Origin: Streptomyces dengpaensis
GTDB lineage: Bacteria; Actinomycetota; Actinomycetes; Streptomycetales; Streptomycetaceae
Direction of reading: 5' to 3'
Assembly (NCBI RefSeq): GCF_002946835.1
Contig: NZ_CP026652.1
Span: 6,386,001-6,450,000, forward strand
Length of the DNA: 64,000 nucleotides
Of this stretch, positions 25,348 through 34,228 are shown in pieces. Within the stretch, counting starts at the first letter, position 1. Each line of letters begins with the position of its first letter. Both the position numbers and the translations under genes were made by a program. The notes below the pieces were generated by a model that worked only from the letters and a program-made list of their open reading frames with translations, did not search any database and was not told the DNA's origin.

Positions 25348-26118
25348 ATGCTGACTCAGCCGCTTCGCGCGATCAGTCCGCTGCCCAACTCCCGCACCGA
25401 GTCCGACGGTTCCGCCGTCATTCGGGTGCTCAGTTACAACATCCGGTCGATGCGGGACGACACGCTCGCGCTGGCGCGGATCATCAGTGCCTGCGAACCG
25501 GATCTCGTCCTGGTCCAGGAGGCTCCGCGGTTCTTTCGCTGGCGTAAGAAGCTGGCTCGGCTCGCTGCCGCCTCGGGGCAGGTGATCCTTTCCGGTGGGG
25601 CGCCCGCGTCAGGGCCCGCTCTGCTCTGCTCGCTGCGGGCGACCGTGGAACGGACCGAAGACGCTCTGCTGCCGCTCACGCCCGGGCTGCACCGGCGTGG
25701 CTTCGCGACGGCGGTTGTGCGGTTCGGGGGCGCTCGGCTCGGTGTGCTCAGCTGTCATCTGAGTCTGCAGAAGGCTGAGCGGTACAAGCAGGGCGGCATG
25801 CTGCTTGACCGGCTCGCCGGGCTCGGTGCCCCGTACGCCGTCGCGGGGGGTGACCTCAACGAACGGCCCGGTGGTCGCACCTTCCAGCGCCTTGCCGGCA
25901 CCCTTCAGGACGCCTGGGCCACCCGCCCCTGGGGCTCGGAGTACACCTCCACGTCCACCGATCCCCATCAGCGCATCGACGCGATCTTCGCCAGTGAGGG
26001 TGTGGAGGTCCTGGGCTGTGGGGTGCCGCTGGGCCTTCCCGGTGTGACGGAGAGAGACCTGAGGGCGGCCACGGACCACTTGCCCGTGCTGGCCGCCCTC
26101 AGAGTGCCCGCGTCCTGA
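25348..26118 (+). CDS. Endonuclease/exonuclease/phosphatase (EEP) family hydrolase
   Basis: 256 residues from the ATG at 25348, which lies just after a TATCTT -10-like box and may be leaderless. EEP landmarks in order: V-L-S-Y-N-I-R-S-M, L-V-Q-E-A-P (metal-binding Glu), S-C-H-L-S-L, G-G-D-L-N-E, and the terminal T-D-H-L-P-V with catalytic Asp-His. The substrate may be DNA, a phospholipid or another phosphoester. It is convergent with the next gene; the stops are only 2 bp apart. Confidence 0.9.
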   Translation: MLTQPLRAISPLPNSRTESDGSAVIRVLSYNIRSMRDDTLALARIISACEPDLVLVQEAPRFFRWRKKLARLAAASGQVILSGGAPASGPALLCSLRATVERTEDALLPLTPGLHRRGFATAVVRFGGARLGVLSCHLSLQKAERYKQGGMLLDRLAGLGAPYAVAGGDLNERPGGRTFQRLAGTLQDAWATRPWGSEYTSTSTDPHQRIDAIFASEGVEVLGCGVPLGLPGVTERDLRAATDHLPVLAALRVPAS

Positions 26119-26120
26119 GA

Positions 26121-26723
26121 TCAGACCACCGCGCCCCGGCCCGGGTCGTCGCCGTCCTCGTCGTCCGTCTTCATACGCATCACCAGCGTGGCGAAGCCGC
26201 CGAGGAAGCCGCCGATGCCGAGAGTGGCGAGCCACCAGGTCATGTCCCAGCCGAGGAGGACGGCCAGCAGGAGCAGGACGGGGCCGCCGATGACGGCGAG
26301 CCAGGCGAACTTGGCGGTGGTGTCGGCCGCCGGCAGCGGGGGCGGCTCGGGCGGTACGAAGTGGCCCTCGTCCTCCTCGTCGAAGTCGTCGTCGTTGGGC
26401 TCGGGCGCCTGGTAGTCGCGCGGGCCGCCGACACCGGGCGCGAAGGCGACCGAGCTGCCGAGGGGCTTGGTCACCGAGGGCTTGTCGCCGGCGCTGTCCG
26501 TCTTCTTGGCGCCGCCGTCCTCGTCGTTCGTCTCCGGCTCGAGCAGTGCCAGGTCCTCGACCGACTTGAACGGCTTCGCGCCGGGCGGGTCCGGCGGCTC
26601 GTCGCCGTACCCGTCGACGATCGCCTGCCACGCGGCCTTCTCGTCGAAGGGCACGCTCTGCTCCTCGCCGGGAGGTGCGCCCTTCTCCTCGGAATCGCCG
26701 CGGTCCGCGTCGTGCTCAGCCAC
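26121..26723 (-). CDS. Acidic protein with two C-terminal transmembrane helices
   Basis: 200 residues from the GTG at 26723, which overlaps the upstream hydrolase stop by 8 bp (GTGGCTGA). A long acidic, disordered N-terminal part (E-E-K-G-A-P-P-G-E-E, later D-D-D-F-D-E-E-D-E) leads to two hydrophobic segments near residues 137-155 and 160-180. The tail is again acidic. No family is recognised with confidence. Coupling to the alpha/beta hydrolase suggests a shared membrane role. Confidence 0.8.
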   Translation of the reverse strand: MAEHDADRGDSEEKGAPPGEEQSVPFDEKAAWQAIVDGYGDEPPDPPGAKPFKSVEDLALLEPETNDEDGGAKKTDSAGDKPSVTKPLGSSVAFAPGVGGPRDYQAPEPNDDDFDEEDEGHFVPPEPPPLPAADTTAKFAWLAVIGGPVLLLLAVLLGWDMTWWLATLGIGGFLGGFATLVMRMKTDDEDGDDPGRGAVV

Positions 26724-27525
26724 CGGTGGCCGTCCCTTCCTGCTGACCCACCTGACCCGTGTCGGCCTCCTTGCCGGCACTGGGCGCGAGCCGGGCGATG
26801 AACGCGTGGCTCTCCTCGAAGATCCGGTCCGCGTCATGGTCCAACGTCGCGACGTGGTAGCTCTGTTCCAGCAGGATCTCCGTCACGTCCGTGGACGACA
26901 CCCGGCTGAGGATGCGCGCCGAGTCGGCGGGGGACACCACATGGTCCTGGGGGCTGTGCAGCAGCAATAGCGGCTGGGTGACCTGCGGCAGCTCGCCGTC
27001 CACGATCCCGAGGAAACGCCGCAGCGAGTACGCGGCGTGCAGCGGCACCCGGTCGTACCCGAGCTCCTGGGCGCCCTCCTTCGCGATGTCGTTCGTGACG
27101 CCCTTCACGGACCGTACGAAGTGCCGGAGCACCGGCAGAGCGAACGCCGTGGGGTCATTCACCCTGTTCAGCGGGTTGACGACCACGATGCCGCTGATCT
27201 CGTCACCGTGCTTGGCCGCGAGCTGCAGCGTCAGCGCCGCACCCATCGACAGACCGAACACGAAGACCTGGGCACACTGCTCCCTCAGGGCGCGCAGCTC
27301 GCGGTCCACCTCCGCGTACCAGTCCTGCCAGCCGGTGAGCTGCATGTCCTCCCAGCGCGTGCCGTGACCGGGCAGCAGCGGCAGCGCGACGGTCAGGCCG
27401 CGCTCGGCGAGATACTCCGCCCAGGGGCGCAGCGACTGCGGGGACCCGGTGAAACCATGGCAGAGAAGGACGCCGACCTCTCCGCCCTCGTGGCGGAACG
27501 GCTCGGCTCCAGGAAGGACCGGCAC
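26716..27525 (-). CDS. Alpha/beta hydrolase (carboxylesterase/monoacylglycerol-lipase type)
   Basis: 269 residues. I choose the GTG at 27525 because an ideal AGGAG lies 7 bases upstream; an ATG six codons earlier lacks one. Catalytic triad candidates are Ser in F-G-L-S-M-G-A, Asp in S-P-Q-D-H-V-V and His in S-Y-H-V-A-T-L-D. The oxyanion region is L-C-H-G-F-T-G-S. It resembles Est30-type esterases and monoglyceride lipases. It is divergent from the plsC-like gene, and both concern acyl esters. Confidence 0.92.
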   Translation of the reverse strand: MPVLPGAEPFRHEGGEVGVLLCHGFTGSPQSLRPWAEYLAERGLTVALPLLPGHGTRWEDMQLTGWQDWYAEVDRELRALREQCAQVFVFGLSMGAALTLQLAAKHGDEISGIVVVNPLNRVNDPTAFALPVLRHFVRSVKGVTNDIAKEGAQELGYDRVPLHAAYSLRRFLGIVDGELPQVTQPLLLLHSPQDHVVSPADSARILSRVSSTDVTEILLEQSYHVATLDHDADRIFEESHAFIARLAPSAGKEADTGQVGQQEGTATGG

Positions 27526-27681
27526 CTTCGGTCTCCTGTTCATGAGGCGGGCGAAAACGGAACCCCCGAGGCTTCGAGGCGTACTTCACCGTACGCGACC
27601 GCACTGACACCGACCAGGGTCGTCGGGTCCATTGGCGGTGCTCCGGGTTAAGGTCTGATCAACGACACAGGAGGCACTCGG

Positions 27682-28488
27682 TTGATCTACGGCGCAATGA
27701 AGTTTTCCATCGGGGGGCCGCTGAAGCTCGCCTTCAGACCCTGGGTGGAAGGCCTCGAGAACATCCCCGCCGAGGGCCCCGCCATTCTGGCGAGCAATCA
27801 CCTGTCGTTCTCGGACTCGTTCTTCCTGCCCGCGATCCTCGACCGCAAGGTGACCTTCATCGCGAAGGCCGAGTACTTCACGACGCCCGGCATCAAGGGC
27901 CGGATGACCGCCGCCTTCTTCAAGGGCGTCGGCCAGCTCCCCGTGGACCGCTCCGGAGCGCGCGGCGCGGGCGAGGCGGCCATCAAGAGCGGCATCGAGG
28001 TCATCGAGCGCGGTGAGCTGTTCGGCATCTACCCGGAGGGCACGCGCTCGCCGGACGGCCGCCTCTACCGCGGCAAGCCCGGCGGCCTCGCGCGCGTGGC
28101 GCTCGCCACCGGGGCGCCCGTCATCCCGGTCGCGATGATCGACACCGAGAAGATCCAGCCGCCGGGCAAGCTGATGCCCAGACTGATGCGGCCGGGCATC
28201 CGCATCGGCAAGCCGCTGGACTTCAGCCGGTACCACGGCATGGACCACGACCGTTTCGTGCTCCGCGCGGTGACCGACGAGGTCATGTACGAAATCATGA
28301 AGCTCTCCGGCCAGGAGTACGTCGACATGTACGCGATGGCCGCCAAGCGGCAGATCGCGGATGCGGCGAAGGCCGAGAAGGACGCCGAGAAGGTGGCGAA
28401 GGCCGCGCTCGCGCAGGCCGAGAAGCAAGCCGACAAGCAGGCCGCCAAGGAAGCCGAGCAGGCGGAAAAGGAACGGTCCGGCTCGTAG
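27682..28488 (+). CDS. 1-acyl-sn-glycerol-3-phosphate acyltransferase (PlsC-like)
   Basis: 268 residues with a TTG start; AGGAGG lies 8 bases upstream. Acyltransferase motifs: N-H-L-S-F-S-D (the HX4D catalytic pair), K-A-E-Y-F, P-V-D-R-S-G and Y-P-E-G-T-R-S-P-D-G. The enzyme makes phosphatidic acid at the inner face of the membrane. The last 45 residues are a charged Lys/Ala/Glu helix (K-A-E-K-D-A-E-K-V-A-K), an extension beyond the catalytic domain that may bind membranes or partners. Confidence 0.92.
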   Translation: MIYGAMKFSIGGPLKLAFRPWVEGLENIPAEGPAILASNHLSFSDSFFLPAILDRKVTFIAKAEYFTTPGIKGRMTAAFFKGVGQLPVDRSGARGAGEAAIKSGIEVIERGELFGIYPEGTRSPDGRLYRGKPGGLARVALATGAPVIPVAMIDTEKIQPPGKLMPRLMRPGIRIGKPLDFSRYHGMDHDRFVLRAVTDEVMYEIMKLSGQEYVDMYAMAAKRQIADAAKAEKDAEKVAKAALAQAEKQADKQAAKEAEQAEKERSGS

Positions 28489-28550
28489 ACGCGTCCGTCA
28501 GGGGTGGTGGGTGAGCGCCCGGGAGGCGAGCGAGCAAAAAAAGGGGGGCC

Positions 28551-29774
28551 ATGGCGAAGCGCGAGCGCGTCATGAGGATGTCGGTCGAGCAGCCGCTGTG
28601 GCGTGCGCTCACCGCGTACCGCGTGCTGACCATGTTGTACGCGATCGGCCTCTTCGCCACCGGATACGACGAGTTCGCCCGCCCCTGGGTGGCCGTCGCG
28701 TTCTACGCGCTGCTGTGCGTGTGGACCCTGGCGACTCTCCCGAGGGTCGCGAACGCGGCCAAGTGCACCAAGCGGTTCCTCACCGCCGACCTCACCATCG
28801 CGCTCGTCGGCATCCTGCTCACCCGGGTCGCCGTCGACTCGTCGTGGATAGAGAACGACGGTCCGACGCTGCCGTCGATATGGACCGCGGGATCCGTCCT
28901 GGCCTTCGCGATCAAGGGCGGCTGGCGCTGGGCCGCCTTCGCCTCCACGCTGGTCGCGGCCGCCAACATCGTCGAGCGCGGCGCCCCGACCCGCGACACC
29001 GTCCACAACGTGATCCTCGTCTGGGTCGCCTCCATCGCCATCGGATACGTCGTCGAGGTCGCCCGCGCTTCGGAGCGCACCCTCGCCCGCGCCCTGGAGA
29101 TCGAGGCCGCCACCCGTGAACGGGAGCGCCTGGCCCGCGACATCCACGACGGCGTACTCCAAGTCCTCGCCATGGTGCAGCGGCGCGGCTCTGCGCTCGG
29201 CGGCGAGGCGGAGGAGCTGGGCCGGATGGCCGGCGAGCAGGAGGTGGCGCTGCGCACGCTGGTCTCGGGCGGTCTGGTGCCCGTGTCCCGGGTGTCCGAG
29301 GACGCCGCGCAAGGTGCGGTCGTACGAGCCGTCGAGGAGCCGGACGACGACGAGGACGCCGGTCCCGTCGACGTGCGCGTGCTGCTCGCCCCGTACGCCA
29401 CCGCGCGCGTGACCCTCGCCGAGCCCGGCGCACCGGTCCCGCTCGCGCCGGTGGCGGCCAAGGAGCTGACCGCCGCTGTCGGTGCCGCCCTGGACAATGT
29501 CCGCAAGCACGCGGGTACGGACGCCCGTGCCTGGATCCTGGTCGAGGACGAACCGGACGCGGTGATCGTGACCGTACGCGACGACGGCCCCGGCATCCCG
29601 GAAGGGCGGCTCGCGCAGGCCGAAGGCGAGGGGCGGCTCGGTGTCGCCCTGTCGATCCGCGGGCGGCTGCGCGACCTGGGCGGCACGGCGGAGCTGATCT
29701 CGGTCCCCGGCCAGGGCACCGAGGTCGAACTGAAGGTACCGAAGGACTCACGGGGGAAGGCGGAGAAGCGATGA
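28551..29774 (+). CDS. macS: Sensor histidine kinase, MacS-type
   Basis: 407 residues with about four or five N-terminal transmembrane helices (residues 25-165). A HisKA_3 dimerisation helix carries His199 in R-D-I-H-D-G-V, and a GHKL ATPase domain has N-box D-N-V-R-K-H-A and G-box D-D-G-P-G-I. The stop overlaps the regulator start by 4 bp. Position (between plsC-like and pfkA genes) matches S. coelicolor SCO2121/SCO2120, described as MacS/MacR, which regulate morphogenic membrane protein genes. The symbol rests on this remembered synteny. The start has an AAGGGGGG ribosome-binding site. Confidence 0.85.
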   Translation: MAKRERVMRMSVEQPLWRALTAYRVLTMLYAIGLFATGYDEFARPWVAVAFYALLCVWTLATLPRVANAAKCTKRFLTADLTIALVGILLTRVAVDSSWIENDGPTLPSIWTAGSVLAFAIKGGWRWAAFASTLVAAANIVERGAPTRDTVHNVILVWVASIAIGYVVEVARASERTLARALEIEAATRERERLARDIHDGVLQVLAMVQRRGSALGGEAEELGRMAGEQEVALRTLVSGGLVPVSRVSEDAAQGAVVRAVEEPDDDEDAGPVDVRVLLAPYATARVTLAEPGAPVPLAPVAAKELTAAVGAALDNVRKHAGTDARAWILVEDEPDAVIVTVRDDGPGIPEGRLAQAEGEGRLGVALSIRGRLRDLGGTAELISVPGQGTEVELKVPKDSRGKAEKR

Positions 29775-30448
29775 GCGAGCAGCAGGTCCCGATCAAGGTC
29801 ATGGTGGTGGACGACCACCCCATGTGGCGCGACGCCGTCGCCCGCGACCTGGCCGAGGCCGGCTTCGACGTGGTCGCCACGGCGGGAGACGGCGACCAGG
29901 CGGTGCGCCGTGCCCAGGCCGCCGCCCCCGATGTCCTCGTCCTGGACCTGAACCTGCCCGGCAAGCCCGGCGTCCAGGTGTGCAAGGAGCTGGTCGGCGC
30001 CAATCCGGCACTGCGCGTCCTCGTCCTGTCGGCCAGCGGCGAGCACGCCGACGTCCTGGAGGCGGTGAAGTCCGGCGCCACCGGCTATCTGCTCAAGTCG
30101 GCGTCCACGGAGGAGCTCATCGACGCGGTGCGCCTGACCGCCGTCGGCGACCCGGTGTTCACGCCGGGCCTCGCGGGCCTGGTCCTCGGCGAGTACCGCC
30201 GGCTGGCCTCCGAACCGGCCCCCGTCACCGGCCCCGACGAACCCAAGGCCCCCCAGCTCACCGACCGCGAGACCGAAGTGCTCCGCCTGGTCGCCAAGGG
30301 CCTGAGCTACAAGCAGATAGCCGAGCGCCTGGTCATCTCCCACCGCACGGTCCAGAACCACGTGCAGAACACCCTGGGCAAGCTCCAACTGCACAACCGC
30401 GTCGAGCTGGTGCGCTACGCCATAGAGCGTGGCCTTGACGAGGCGTAA
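29771..30448 (+). CDS. macR: NarL/LuxR-family response regulator, MacR-type
   Basis: 225 residues. The receiver domain has Asp14-Asp15 and phospho-acceptor Asp59 in V-L-V-L-D-L-N-L-P-G; the switch Lys is in Y-L-L-K-S-A. A linker leads to a LuxR-type helix-turn-helix (about 157-220) containing L-T-D-R-E-T-E-V-L-R-L-V-A-K-G. It is translationally coupled to the kinase. The reported MacR site is an inverted repeat of TGAGTAC half-sites; a similar sequence occurs in this window at 51126. Confidence 0.88.
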   Translation: MSEQQVPIKVMVVDDHPMWRDAVARDLAEAGFDVVATAGDGDQAVRRAQAAAPDVLVLDLNLPGKPGVQVCKELVGANPALRVLVLSASGEHADVLEAVKSGATGYLLKSASTEELIDAVRLTAVGDPVFTPGLAGLVLGEYRRLASEPAPVTGPDEPKAPQLTDRETEVLRLVAKGLSYKQIAERLVISHRTVQNHVQNTLGKLQLHNRVELVRYAIERGLDEA

Positions 30449-30612
30449 CCCTCGCCCATGTGGACGTAAACCTGACGCACCCCCACCATGGAGTGAAGGC
30501 GATTGATCAACACCCGCACAATTCACCGGAATTGACCTTCCGCACCATGCCGCAGTGACCTGGATCACTATTAGCGTGAGTCCAACAGGCAACCGCTGCG
30601 AAGGGACTTTCC

Positions 30613-31641
<1,029 letters not shown>

Positions 31642-31679
31642 CCCCACTCCCGCAGCCGCATGGCAGGGGCTGCGGGCGG

Positions 31680-31860
31680 GTGGGTTTTTCGCCCCCTCCG
31701 CCCCTACCCTCCCCCACTCTCGGCTTCTCCCCCAGTGCCTTAAGGGCCTGGGAGGTACCCCCAGAGCGGGGGGGGACCCCCATCGTCCCTGGGGGCTGCC
31801 GCCCCCAGCCCCCCGCTTCGGCCTGAACGGCCTCGTCCTCAAACGCCGGACGGGCTGGGG
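31680..31860 (+). repeat. Dispersed intergenic repeat, long form, copy D
   Basis: Begins GTGGGTTTTTCGCCCCCTCC 39 bp after the pfkA stop and ends CGCCGGACGGGCTGGGG. It shares the extra internal block (GTGCCTTAAGGGCCTGGGAG) with copy B at 18268-18433. It is directly followed by the MITE-like copy 2. Confidence 0.82.
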
Positions 31861-31890
31861 GGCTGCACCCGCAGTCGCCAGTGCACGCGA

Positions 31891-32003
31891 GGGGCCGTGC
31901 CGGTACATCACATGCCCGTCGCCCCGTTCGGATCTGGAAACGGCTCCTGCAATCCAACGCCTGATCCACCGGCCACGACGGGCGGATGTACCGGCACGGC
32001 CCC
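31891..32003 (+). repeat. MITE-like element, copy 2
   Basis: 113 bp with the same perfect 19-bp terminal inverted repeats (31891-31909 and 31985-32003) as the element at 25033, in opposite orientation. The interior shares CCGTTCGGAT and AAACGGCTCCT with the reversed first copy. It lies between the convergent pfkA and trpEG genes, right after dispersed repeat copy D. Confidence 0.85.
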
Positions 32004-32066
32004 GACCAACCCACCGGCGCAAAGCGCACCGGCGGCAGGCGAACCCGGCAGCAACAGCGGCAGCGA

Positions 32067-33935
32067 CTACGCCCGGACCCCCCGAAGCTGACCGAGCAAC
32101 TCCCGCACGACAGCCGTACCGTTCAGCGTCAGCACCGACTCCGGATGGAACTGCACCCCCGCGAACCCAGGCCCCCGCATCGCGTGCACCTCACCACTGT
32201 CGCTGCGGCTGACCTCGACGCCATGAGCCGACAGCTCCGCCAAGGCGTCCTCGTCGCACCGCGCCACGAAGCTGTTGTAGAACCCGACCACCTCCCCGCG
32301 CCCGAACAGATCGATCCGCGTCTGCGCACCCTGATACGGCACTTCCTTCCGCACGATCTCCAGCCCCAGCTCGGCCGCGATCAGCTCATGTCCAAGGCAC
32401 ACGCCGAGCACCCCATAGCCGTGCCCCCGGATCACCTCAGCGGTGAGAGCCCGCAGAACCCGCATCTTGGGATCCTGGACGTCGCTGGGATCACCGGGAC
32501 CCGGCCCCAGCACGACAGGCCCCTCGTGCGCGAGCACAGCCTCCCGCAGCCCCGGCGAGTCGTACCGCCGCACCGTCACCTCCAGCCCCGACGACCGCAG
32601 TACATGCGCGAGCATCGCGGTGAAGGTGTCCTCACCGTCCACCACGAGCGCATGCCCGTGCAGCGCGTCCGACCTCTCCTGCATCCGCAGCCAGAAGGGC
32701 GCGAGCGAGCCCCGCCGCCCGTCCAGCGCCGCCCGCACCCGCGGATCGTCCGCCATCCGGGGCGGCCGTACGCCCTCCTCGCGCGCCCTCTTCCCGACGA
32801 CCCCCAGCGCCGCCAGCACCCCCGCCGCCTTCGCGTGCGTCTCGGCGACCTCACCGGCCGGATCCGATCCGCGGACGAGCGTGGCGCCGACCGGCACCCG
32901 CAGCCGCCCGTCCGCGTCGATGTCGGCGGTCCGGATCAGGATGGGGGAGTCCAGGGTCTGCGCCCCGTTCGCGTCCCGCCCGACGAGGGCCAGCGCACCG
33001 GCGTAGTAGCCGCGCCCGCCCACCTCGTGCCGCTCGATCACCCGGCACGCGTTCTGCACCGGCGACCCGGTGACGGTCGCCGCGAACATGGTCTCCTTCA
33101 GGACCTCGCGCACATCCAGCGAGGAACGCCCCCGCAACTCGTACTCGGTGTGCGCGAGATGGGCCATCTCCTTGAGCCGCGGCCCGATGACGATCCCGCC
33201 CATGTCACCGACGGTGCACATCATCTTGAGCTCCTCGTCGACGACCATCGAGAGCTCCTCGATCTCCTTGCCGTCGGCGAGGAAGCCGAGCAGATCGTCC
33301 ACGGTCGGCCCCTCGGCGGGGTACCGGTACGTCCCGCTGATCGGGTTCATCACGACGGTCCCGCCCGACATCCGGACATGCACCTCGGGGCTCGCCCCGA
33401 CCAGCGTCCGCTCCCCGGTGTGCACGACGTACGTCCAGTACGCCCCCCGCTCACCGACGAGGAGCCGACGGAACAGAGCGAGGGCATCGGCCTTCGCGTA
33501 CCCCGGGATCTCCCCCTCGTACGTCCGCCGGATCACGAAGTTCGCGCCCTCGCCCCGCCCGATCTCCTCGCGCAGCACCCGCCCGACGATCCCCGCGTAC
33601 TCCTCGTCGGCGACGTCGAAGCCCCCGCCCTCGACCCGCACCTCGTGCGACGGCAGCTCCGCCAGGACCTGCTCCAGTGGCAGCTCGTACGTCTCCTCGG
33701 CGGTGAGTACCGCGAGGGGTGTGCCGTCGTCGCGGACGTCGAAGCCGCGCTCCCGGATCTGGCGGAACGGGACGAGGGCGAGGAAGGGGCGGGCGCCGAC
33801 CGGGATGTCGGCGAGGCGGTCGTAAGAGGCGACCGGGCCGAGCAGGAGCTCGACGACCTCGTGGTCGTGGCCGGGGGTGCGGCGGCGCAGCAGGGCGAAC
33901 GGACGGGGGTCGTCCAGCAGGTCGAGCAGGTTCAT
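32067..33935 (-). CDS. trpE: Anthranilate synthase, fused TrpE-TrpG
   Basis: 622 residues from the ATG at 33935 with AAGGA upstream. The N-terminal chorismate-binding domain (about 1-430) contains P-I-S-G-T-Y-R-Y-P and V-K/E-type active-site segments (L-S-M-V-V-D-E-E). The C-terminal glutamine amidotransferase domain has the nucleophile Cys513 in G-V-C-L-G-H-E and the F-H-P-E-S motif. It makes anthranilate from chorismate and glutamine. Fusion proteins of this kind occur in Streptomyces and in phenazine clusters; here the tryptophan leader upstream argues for the biosynthetic role. Confidence 0.94.
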   Translation of the reverse strand: MNLLDLLDDPRPFALLRRRTPGHDHEVVELLLGPVASYDRLADIPVGARPFLALVPFRQIRERGFDVRDDGTPLAVLTAEETYELPLEQVLAELPSHEVRVEGGGFDVADEEYAGIVGRVLREEIGRGEGANFVIRRTYEGEIPGYAKADALALFRRLLVGERGAYWTYVVHTGERTLVGASPEVHVRMSGGTVVMNPISGTYRYPAEGPTVDDLLGFLADGKEIEELSMVVDEELKMMCTVGDMGGIVIGPRLKEMAHLAHTEYELRGRSSLDVREVLKETMFAATVTGSPVQNACRVIERHEVGGRGYYAGALALVGRDANGAQTLDSPILIRTADIDADGRLRVPVGATLVRGSDPAGEVAETHAKAAGVLAALGVVGKRAREEGVRPPRMADDPRVRAALDGRRGSLAPFWLRMQERSDALHGHALVVDGEDTFTAMLAHVLRSSGLEVTVRRYDSPGLREAVLAHEGPVVLGPGPGDPSDVQDPKMRVLRALTAEVIRGHGYGVLGVCLGHELIAAELGLEIVRKEVPYQGAQTRIDLFGRGEVVGFYNSFVARCDEDALAELSAHGVEVSRSDSGEVHAMRGPGFAGVQFHPESVLTLNGTAVVRELLGQLRGVRA

Positions 33936-34006
33936 CGGTCTGTTCCTTCTCACTCACAGAGCTCATGGGGAGAGGCACTGGGAGAGGAACGACCCCGGGA
34001 AACACC

Positions 34007-34031
34007 GAAGGCCGCCCCTCGGGCGGCCTTC
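34007..34031 (-). terminator. Transcription attenuator of the trpEG leader
   Basis: Perfect 10-bp stem GAAGGCCGCC/GGGCGGCCTTC around CCTC lies 23 bp downstream of the leader-peptide stop and about 70 bp upstream of trpEG on the reverse strand. It is followed by CGGTGTTT. This is the arrangement of a ribosome-mediated attenuator. Confidence 0.85.
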
Positions 34032-34053
34032 GCGAAGTCTTGCGTACGCGCAG

Positions 34054-34110
34054 TCAGTGGGCCGCCGGATGAGCGGGCCACCACCAGTTCTGGGTCGAGT
34101 GCGCGAACAT
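34054..34110 (-). CDS. trpL: trp operon leader peptide
   Basis: The 18-codon ORF M-F-A-H-S-T-Q-N-W-W-W-P-A-H-P-A-A-H has three consecutive Trp codons (TGG TGG TGG). It sits 118 bp upstream of trpEG and just before the attenuator hairpin at 34007. When charged tRNA-Trp is scarce the ribosome would stall at these codons and favour read-through. Trp-rich leader peptides before trpE are known in Streptomyces. Too short for normal gene finders but strongly supported. Confidence 0.92.
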   Translation of the reverse strand: MFAHSTQNWWWPAHPAAH

Positions 34111-34228
34111 GCGCCGCACCCTACCCGACGTCAGGGGTCGCGCAACAGCGTGAACCGTTCGCGCACCGCGTTCGGACGGCTCGGTCACCGGCCATGGATG
34201 GCCATGAATCCCGACCGAGGAGAGAGTC

